From Alitta virens (lineage: Eukaryota; Annelida; Polychaeta; Phyllodocida; Nereididae), in NCBI GenBank assembly GCA_932294295.1, contig OW028576.1, forward strand, positions 27,163,227 through 27,227,226: DNA of 64,000 nucleotides, in the 5' to 3' direction. Below the pieces are notes generated by a model. The model saw only the letters and a program-made list of their open reading frames with translations, was not told where the DNA came from and did not search any database. Of the stretch, positions 57,709 through 64,000 are shown in pieces. The position numbers were made by a program, and so were the translations under genes. Every line of letters begins with the position of its first letter. Positions within the stretch are counted from its first letter, which is position 1.

Positions 57709-59454
57709 CTGGAACAGAAGGAGAACAATTCAATAAGCATAAGTGTTAATAACTGAGAGAGACTGAATGGCATTCTCGTATAGCACAGAGGTGGTGTTGC
57801 ACAACCCAGTGAAGACGTGAGTTAGTTACCAAATAATGTCTTTCTTTTCCAGAGGTGAAGAACATCAGATTTAATTATTTGATATATTATCTAACTGAGT
57901 TGTATTTAACTAACAGTAATAGGCCACCTTTCGCCCGAAAAAAAAAGAAAGTAACACAATGCTCAGGTGTGAGCAAACCAAAAAAGAAACTTTATTTTTG
58001 GCATATGAAGAGTATGAGCAAGTGGTAAACAGTGATATATAAGAAAATCCATTGATAATTTGTGGAATTAATGTACTTGATATGATAACATCTCTGATAT
58101 TACTAACTCTATAGTTGTTCATTATATTTATCTTATATTTGGTAGATGTTGTGAGTATTCTCTGAAAATTTGAGCCGTTTTCATTTTAATAACAGAATGA
58201 ACTGCAGTAAAACGACATTTTTACCGTTTTTAGTGTGACATTTTGAAGTTGGGTAAATCTCATTGATTATTTTCAATAATTCGTGCTAATAACTCAATAT
58301 CCTAAACTATGATTTTCTCATGCATATTAAGTCTAGTTTTCTAAACTAAGATAATTATGCATTTATTCTTTGCTCTGCTTGTTCACTGCTCATTTTACGA
58401 AAAAATACTCTTCATACTAACATCATATTTAAGTTTTTTTTCGAAGAAATTATGTATATAATTGTGATATAGACTGCTGAAATTTTTGAGAAAGATAGGG
58501 ATCATAGTTGATAAAATATCTGTAACTAAACTTTAATCTATGAATTAGAAGGAAGACTATTTTTTCCTGAACGTTATGCTTCATTTATAACTCAGATTTT
58601 TACAAATTTATTGATCTATTAGAAAAAAGATTACAGCACTAAATCATGGTGCTATTTGTTCTTCATATCATTCTAGACTATTTCCAAAGTACCTTATGTT
58701 TCCAGTGTAGTGAAAGCCCAACAAAAAATAGAAAATGGGTGTCCCGAGCGTTATGCCCTAATGTTAATGTTCTGAAATTTTCTGCCCCAGCCAATAAACT
58801 GAACAATCTTGTCACAAAATAATCAAATTTTAAGGACTGAGCCACCTGTCTTCTTGTGTTATAGGCCAATTAAAACAAGAAAATAATAAATTTGCAGCTT
58901 CTAGAATTTGGATATTAAACTATTGTTGAATTTTTATAATTTTTATAAAATACAACAGATTCATAAGCATTAACCTGTAACAGACAAAAGATATGATTAA
59001 AAAATAATTGCAGTTATTAAGAAGGTTGTGAGTTTTAATGAAGCATGAACTTCCAAAAACCGCAAAAACTAATGCTTTGGTTATGTAACACTTTGGCTTC
59101 ATTATTTGATGGCAAAGTTGATTCCTTGCGTTATTTGTTACATAATGAGAGTTTTATAAGGCCTTACTCACTCTTTATTAGATCATCTATTAACTACTCT
59201 TTTTTTCTTAATGATATACATTGTTTTTATACATGCTTTTATACTGGTTTTATATTGTTGTGATGTACTATATGAAAGTGAAACAATAAAAACAAATAAA
59301 ATAAATAGTGCATGCATTCTCATGTATATATCAATAGCTGTCTGTGGCTTCGATTTCAATGTATTGGTCAATGTAATTTACAATAAGTTAATGATTGTAC
59401 TAGTGTTGGCGCATAATTTGAGCCCTCGTGGCCAACACAGGGTTCTGCACATTG

Positions 59455-59656
59455 CACACCTAGCTGCACGTTGTGCTCTCTTTGCCTAGCTCTCCCTATA
59501 CCTAGCTTTCCCTATACCCAGATCTCAGCTCTCCCTATACCAGCTCTTCCTACACATAGTGATCCTTACCCACTGTAATCCTTACACCTGGCATTTCCTT
59601 ATGCTCCCTACACCTAGCTCTCTCCACATGTAGTGCCCCCCGACCTAGCTTTCCAT
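59455..59656. repeat. Pyrimidine-rich minisatellite, copy B
   Basis: Copy of the array at 31460-31660, with a few base changes, in intron 1 of gene B. Confidence 0.75.
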
Positions 59657-59776
59657 ACCTTGTCTAGATTTTAATGACCTCTAAGGTTACTATAAGATGT
59701 CTTTTAACATAATTCAAACAACAATATATCTTTTGTAGCAAAGTCATCAAATATTTAAAAAAAATTAAAGACTCAC

Positions 59777-59838
59777 TTAGCCGATGCAGATCCCAACAGC
59801 AACAGCAGCAAAGGCAGGCAGGAGCTTAGCTGAAGCAT
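59777..59838 (-). CDS. Gene B exon 1: signal peptide exon
   Basis: Identical in length and protein to the exon at 31782-31843, with one silent change; ATG at 59836-59838 and donor AA|GTGAGT. It cannot be joined in frame to the VWA exon of this copy. Confidence 0.88.
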
Positions 59839-59937
59839 CTTGAAGTTGAAGGCGGACTTCACTTCCAGAGATCAGACCAAAGTTCTTCTTGTCAGGAGAC
59901 TTTTGATCATCTGATTTAATCTACAGAGACGCCCTTC

Positions 59938-59944
59938 TTTTATA
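59938..59944 (-). promoter_or_regulatory. TATA box of gene B
   Basis: TATAAAA 100 bp upstream of the ATG, in a region conserved with copy A. Confidence 0.68.
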
Positions 59945-61146
59945 TTCCCAAAATCATATGATTTTTCATCAGAAATTGGTTTTTGTATGCCACGTCATTA
60001 CTTGGTTTGCTATAATAATAATTAATTTGGGTAATTTAGTTGTAAATTGTAAGACTTCTTTGTCATAACCAGTGAATAAAGCAGCGTGAGGTGTATTTCG
60101 TACAAAGCAAAATTTATTACTGTCCAAGCTTAATTACGACATTCTGCATTTAACATTAAATCAATTGATGCAAACCTATGGGGGTTCTTTGTACGTTCAC
60201 TCACTACATGCTGTTCGGAAATATTTCCTTTTATCAACTTCAAACTAACATTTCTCAATCATTTTTTGATTTGATTTGCGTAGTGATATTAAGTTAATTG
60301 GTTACGTTATCATATATGCTTATTCCAGCCAGCAAGATAATCCAAGTTGTGATTATTACTAATTTAACAAAGATACAAGAAGAATATGAATAGTATACAT
60401 TATATGATAGCCTATTACATGGCATTAAAACAAAAAGCAAAACAAATATATCTACAGAGCAGTTCATTCGCTCAATCTTAGCAGTGCTTTAACTTTACTT
60501 TCAAGGTTTTCTACGGTATAGTACAAACTCTTGTCAATTTCATTTCACATCTGGGAACCTAGGTATTAGAATGAGTTATTATAGCCACATTTACGATGTT
60601 GAATCTTCTTTGTATAAAAGCAGGATGATCTCTAAAACAGTACCGATACTATTGTCTAGTAAAGATAGAACATAAATAATCAAGTGCCAAATTGTCAATA
60701 AAATTGTAAACTGCCGTTAACAAATATTGGGCATCAGTGGGCCAACAGCAGACCAACATTAGGCTGACTGTGGGTCAACATTTGGCTCACTGCAAACACA
60801 TGACCAACTCAACATTAGGCCAACATTTGAAAGAGGGAGTTCTAGACACACTAAAAGAAAAAAGACTGAGACCTAGTCATTTCATCTTAGTCAAACATGA
60901 ATGACTAACCAGATTCACATTCTTAGCCACAGGGGAGAGCGGGGAACAATAAGAAATGGGGAAAAGTGAGACAAACCCCCTAGTTTCAACACAGTGAATG
61001 TTATAACATTGCCCTTTAGGGATTCATGCCAACACTACATAACCACCAGAATGTTCCATTTCCTGCAAGACTTAAAATTTTACGGTTTGGGTTTTACAAC
61101 AGGTAAAGTATTATTTTTTTATGCACGTGAGTTTTCAATCTTTTTA

Positions 61147-61599
61147 TGCAGTACAGTCAACTCTCATTTATCCGGGCCTCACTTATCCGGTTACCTCGCT
61201 GTCCACACATTTGGCTTGGAACAAATCTATTTAGTGCATTTATCCCTCAATTAACTGGTTCCCTCAGCTTTCAACAACCACACAGACATTCTGGGTGCAA
61301 AAGTGGGGAATCCCCTCAGTTAACCAGTCATGCGTGGCCAAGTAACCACTGCTGTCAATTCATTGTCCCTGAACTTCTATGAATAGCTCTTTGTTATGGA
61401 TTGACAGTTGACACCTTTTGATTTCAATAAACATATGATTTAAATGCAATTCACTTCGGTGAACTCAAATGAGACCATAGCTCTTTCACCTATCAAGTGT
61501 CAGTTGTAGATGCAATTTAGACAAGATCACAGAGTGAATTAAATTATACAGGAGATACTCTGTGGACAGAGTTGTGCGGATAAGTGAAGGTTGATTGCA
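61147..61599. mobile_element. Tigger/pogo-like MITE, copy B
   Basis: Duplicate of the element at 33157-33608; the left end reads TGCAGTACAGTCAACTCTC. Confidence 0.58.
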
Positions 61600-62499
61600 T
61601 TTGAAGATAACGGAGATCATCTAATATTATACAAAACCTTGGATGGTGGTCTTTAGTTCCTGACATTGATTAGCAATGCTGTAGCCACATGGACCTCAGA
61701 AGGTCAGAAGTTCATATTAAAACCAGCACAGGAAAGGGTGAGACAGTCAATTCTTCATAAGGGAAATGAAAGCTGGATGTCAGTTGCATGACATGTGCAA
61801 TTGATGATAAGCTAAGTGAATGAACTATGGGGTATATGCAAAACATAAGGTTTTCCATCTCATCATTACATCTGCCTGCGGTTGCCAGTAAAATAACCTC
61901 CTAATATCAGACCAGTAGTAATGACAGTACAAGGAACTTGTTCCCTAAAATAAGGATATTCCGAGACATTTTGCATTTTTGTTGTCTCTCTCTGCCCCTA
62001 AGCTTGTCTCACTGAAACTCCACCAGTGGGGAACAATGAGGCAATAACTTTGACATTGTGTTGAATAACTCTGATATTACACAAAGTAAGAACCTCTGAA
62101 ACTGCTGGGAAGTATGCACAACTATATACCTACATCTGAGCTGTGAAGCCAGTGATTTTAGAATTTTTGTCATGATTTAATACAAAAATAGTATCTCATT
62201 GTACTCCACTCTTCCCTACTGACCAACACCATTAGTCATACTTAGTCATGGATAAGAGCTAAAAACAGCATATGTTTAACAGGCATTTTAAGAAATTTTC
62301 GAATTTGTCTGAAAGTAGAAAACAGCAGAATACCTATTAAACTAATATAAGGTATTTTTGAAAACCATGAGGACTTTTTATGCCAGCAAGTAGGATTAAG
62401 ACGACTGTGTGTCACCCAATGAGCCACTAATTACAGGCCAGCTAATAAGAGAAACTATAAATAGAACTGCTGCTTTATTGTGATCCTTGAATCACCTCC

Positions 62500-62585
62500 A
62501 GGCGCACTGGCATCTGTGGTGAATTGGTTAGCATGTCTGCCAGAGTTCGAGTCTCACTCCTTTTACTCTTACATATAGGTAGAAC
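62500..62585 (+). mobile_element. tRNA-like SINE head, copy B
   Basis: Duplicate of 34515-34600 with the same A-box and B-box words. Confidence 0.58.
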
Positions 62586-62894
62586 AAATACTGTACCTTA
62601 GTTTTTTGGTATCTGATAACATAACTCATGCCAAAATGGTTAATTTTGTTTCATTATACCAAAAGGACTTAGATTAGGTAGGCAGGTAGTACATGTTGTA
62701 GTTTCAAACCCAGCTTGGGACAATCTTGAATAAAGGCTGTTCTTTGAGTTTTTTGTTCACAGAAGACTGTGCGGTAACATTTTTAGCTTACTGTAAGATC
62801 ACATTATTTACTGGGTTAGGCAAAAAGGCTAATTTGGGAAGTCTATTTGTCTGTTTGACTAGTCCTATTGGTCAGTAGATGGCTGCTGTTCATC

Positions 62895-62929
62895 AGAACC
62901 ACTGGGTCCCGGGTTCAATTCTTGGTCGA
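62895..62929 (+). mobile_element. SINE family 2 fragment, copy B, cut at the B box
   Basis: Only the end of the tRNA-like head (CCCGGGTTCAATT, GGTCGA) remains; the body and 3' flank, 281 bp in copy A, are missing. Confidence 0.7.
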
Positions 62930-63089
62930 CCCCAGTCTTACTTTCTCGTCAATGAAAACTCCTCTCTTGACCAGTTTACTGTAAGTTTCCTATTTTTCCC
63001 ATGATAAATTTTTGCTAAATTGCTGGCATATATATGGCCATTTATGATGGTCACAGAGACACAGCTGAAATTACAATGCAGAATATAAC

Positions 63090-64000
63090 AAACTTTAAGG
63101 TTTCAACCGCCCCCCCCCCCCCCCACGACACCTTCGCACCACGACAGTGATCATACGTGTTGTACTATAAAAGTAGCTCTATTAAAGTGGCGATCCCTGA
63201 CAGTAGGTTTTGTTGCACCATGAAAGTAAAGGCTAATTCAATAACTGCAGGTATGCAGCTTTGTAAGAGAAACTCCTCCTCCTACCATATACGAATGCAA
63301 TATTGGTCACATCTATAAGAAACCTTTTAGGTGTGCATTATGTAGGTACAATGTATATATTGTATGACTGGTATCCAATAATTAAACCAGTAACTAATGG
63401 AAGCCTATGTTAATGCGACCATATCTATAGATCTATTTTGTCCAGAATACCTGATAACACCTGATTAGAGGGTGATATCTTGCTCCCTTTGTTGTGGTAG
63501 TATCATATTTGTAGTCATTAGTTTGGGTACAGTCTTGAGTTAAAAACGATGCAAAACCAGATTTTTATAACTTGCAAGATTAGTTTCATTTTGCGTTGTC
63601 TTCAACTCAAGATTGTACCACAACTAATAAGAATAAGATAACGCCTGTCTAATAATGTATTAACCAGTATTCTAGGTAAATTACATCCAGAGATAAGTGC
63701 GCCTAAACATAGACTCCCAGACCGCTAGAGACTTGGACATCCAGCCAGTCCACCCTACTTGCCGATTGTTTCTTGTCTTTTTAACCATCAATACTGCATC
63801 TACTGCAATGGTAGATCTATCTATGATATATAGGAGCATCCATGGAAATGAATACAGCTATGTATGTTCCATATTTTTGAAGTTAACTGGCTAAACCGCC
63901 AGTGAGGGGGGCAGGTTAGCAGTTTCGTTGCAAGGAAATTGGAGGAACTTTGTTGGCTTTTGGGGGCAAAAGTTGGGACTGTCCTTGTGCGAAAGTGGGA
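63090..64000. mobile_element. TIR element with GCACCA repeats, copy B (cut by window end)
   Basis: Duplicate of 35392-36381. The left terminal units are reduced and a poly-C run has expanded at 63111-63124. The right arm of the internal hairpin has lost about 25 bp near 63614. Confidence 0.6.

Larger units (their letters stand above)
42480..59838 (-). pseudogene. Gene B: long VWA / seven-unit module / VWA protein, disrupted
   Basis: Twenty-five exons can be traced on the minus strand from a signal-peptide exon (59838-59777) to a polyadenylation signal at 42493. Order: signal peptide; VWA (57708-57115); seven units of module 1, module 2 and an EGF-like exon; VWA (44124-43555); a short terminal exon. 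Borders are GT-AG except one GC donor. Phases repeat 1-0-1-1 through all units. The encoded body would exceed 2,400 residues and should be extracellular. Three lesions: exon 2 is missing with the 2475-bp block, so exon 1 joined to exon 3 reads into a stop after 12 codons; exon 11 has one extra base in a run of four (50332-50335); exon 19 has an in-frame TAA (46430-46432). All other exons keep the expected length. A recent pseudogene, a gene using another start, or assembly errors are the options. Confidence 0.72.
54438..64000. repeat. Segmental duplication, copy B (open at window end)
   Basis: Matches 24001-36309. The offset is about 30,475 up to 57821 and about 28,000 after it, because of the missing 2475 bp. 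A further 281 bp are missing at 62929. The match continues to the last base, so the unit is longer than seen. Confidence 0.95.

Overview
The window is AT-rich animal DNA with short exons, long introns, GT-AG splice sites, TATA boxes, SINEs, a decayed LINE and many small inverted-repeat elements. There is no operon, no prokaryotic signal and no rRNA, true tRNA or CRISPR array. Toll-like receptors in a head-to-tail pair, a Polinton-type integrase/packaging-ATPase fragment and long EGF/VWA extracellular proteins point to a marine invertebrate (echinoderm, hemichordate, mollusc or brachiopod grade). The sequence alone does not fix the phylum. All convincing genes lie on the minus strand.

Layout. 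1-6.9 kb: no gene; a decayed LINE reverse transcriptase (3.9-5.0 kb), a short repeat family around it and a 152-bp hairpin element. 6.9-9.6 kb: a Toll-like receptor pseudogene with frameshifts and two stops in or before its TIR region. 11.1-13.7 kb: a second, intact Toll-like receptor. 14-22.9 kb: intergenic, with several tRNA-derived SINEs. 23.1-24.0 kb: a broken Polinton-like fragment (integrase C-terminus directly followed by a packaging ATPase). 24.0-36.3 kb and 54.4-64.0 kb: two very similar copies of a segmental duplication; the second copy is still matching the first when the window ends. 36.3-42.4 kb: intergenic, with small repeats and one short acidic repeat ORF.

The main content is a secreted modular protein family. 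Gene B (about 42.5-59.8 kb) has a signal-peptide exon, a VWA exon, seven repeats of a three-exon unit (module 1 of about 105 residues, module 2 of about 55 residues, and an EGF-like Cys-rich exon), a second VWA exon and a short final exon with a polyadenylation signal. I do not recognise modules 1 and 2. Each unit begins and ends in phase 1, so it can be duplicated without breaking frame. Gene A (25.2-31.8 kb), inside the first duplication copy, has the same start but only one unit and then stops. It is a complete open frame of 445 codons.

A key contrast: gene A keeps a 53-nt second exon that is needed to join the signal peptide in frame to the VWA domain. That exon lies in a 2475-bp block absent from gene B, so gene B has a full-length body with a broken head. 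Gene B also has a 1-nt frameshift in unit 3 and an in-frame stop in unit 6. Gene A is the only copy seen here that can encode an uninterrupted secreted protein. Recent duplication with decay is the simplest reading; collapsed or duplicated haplotypes in the assembly are the main alternative.
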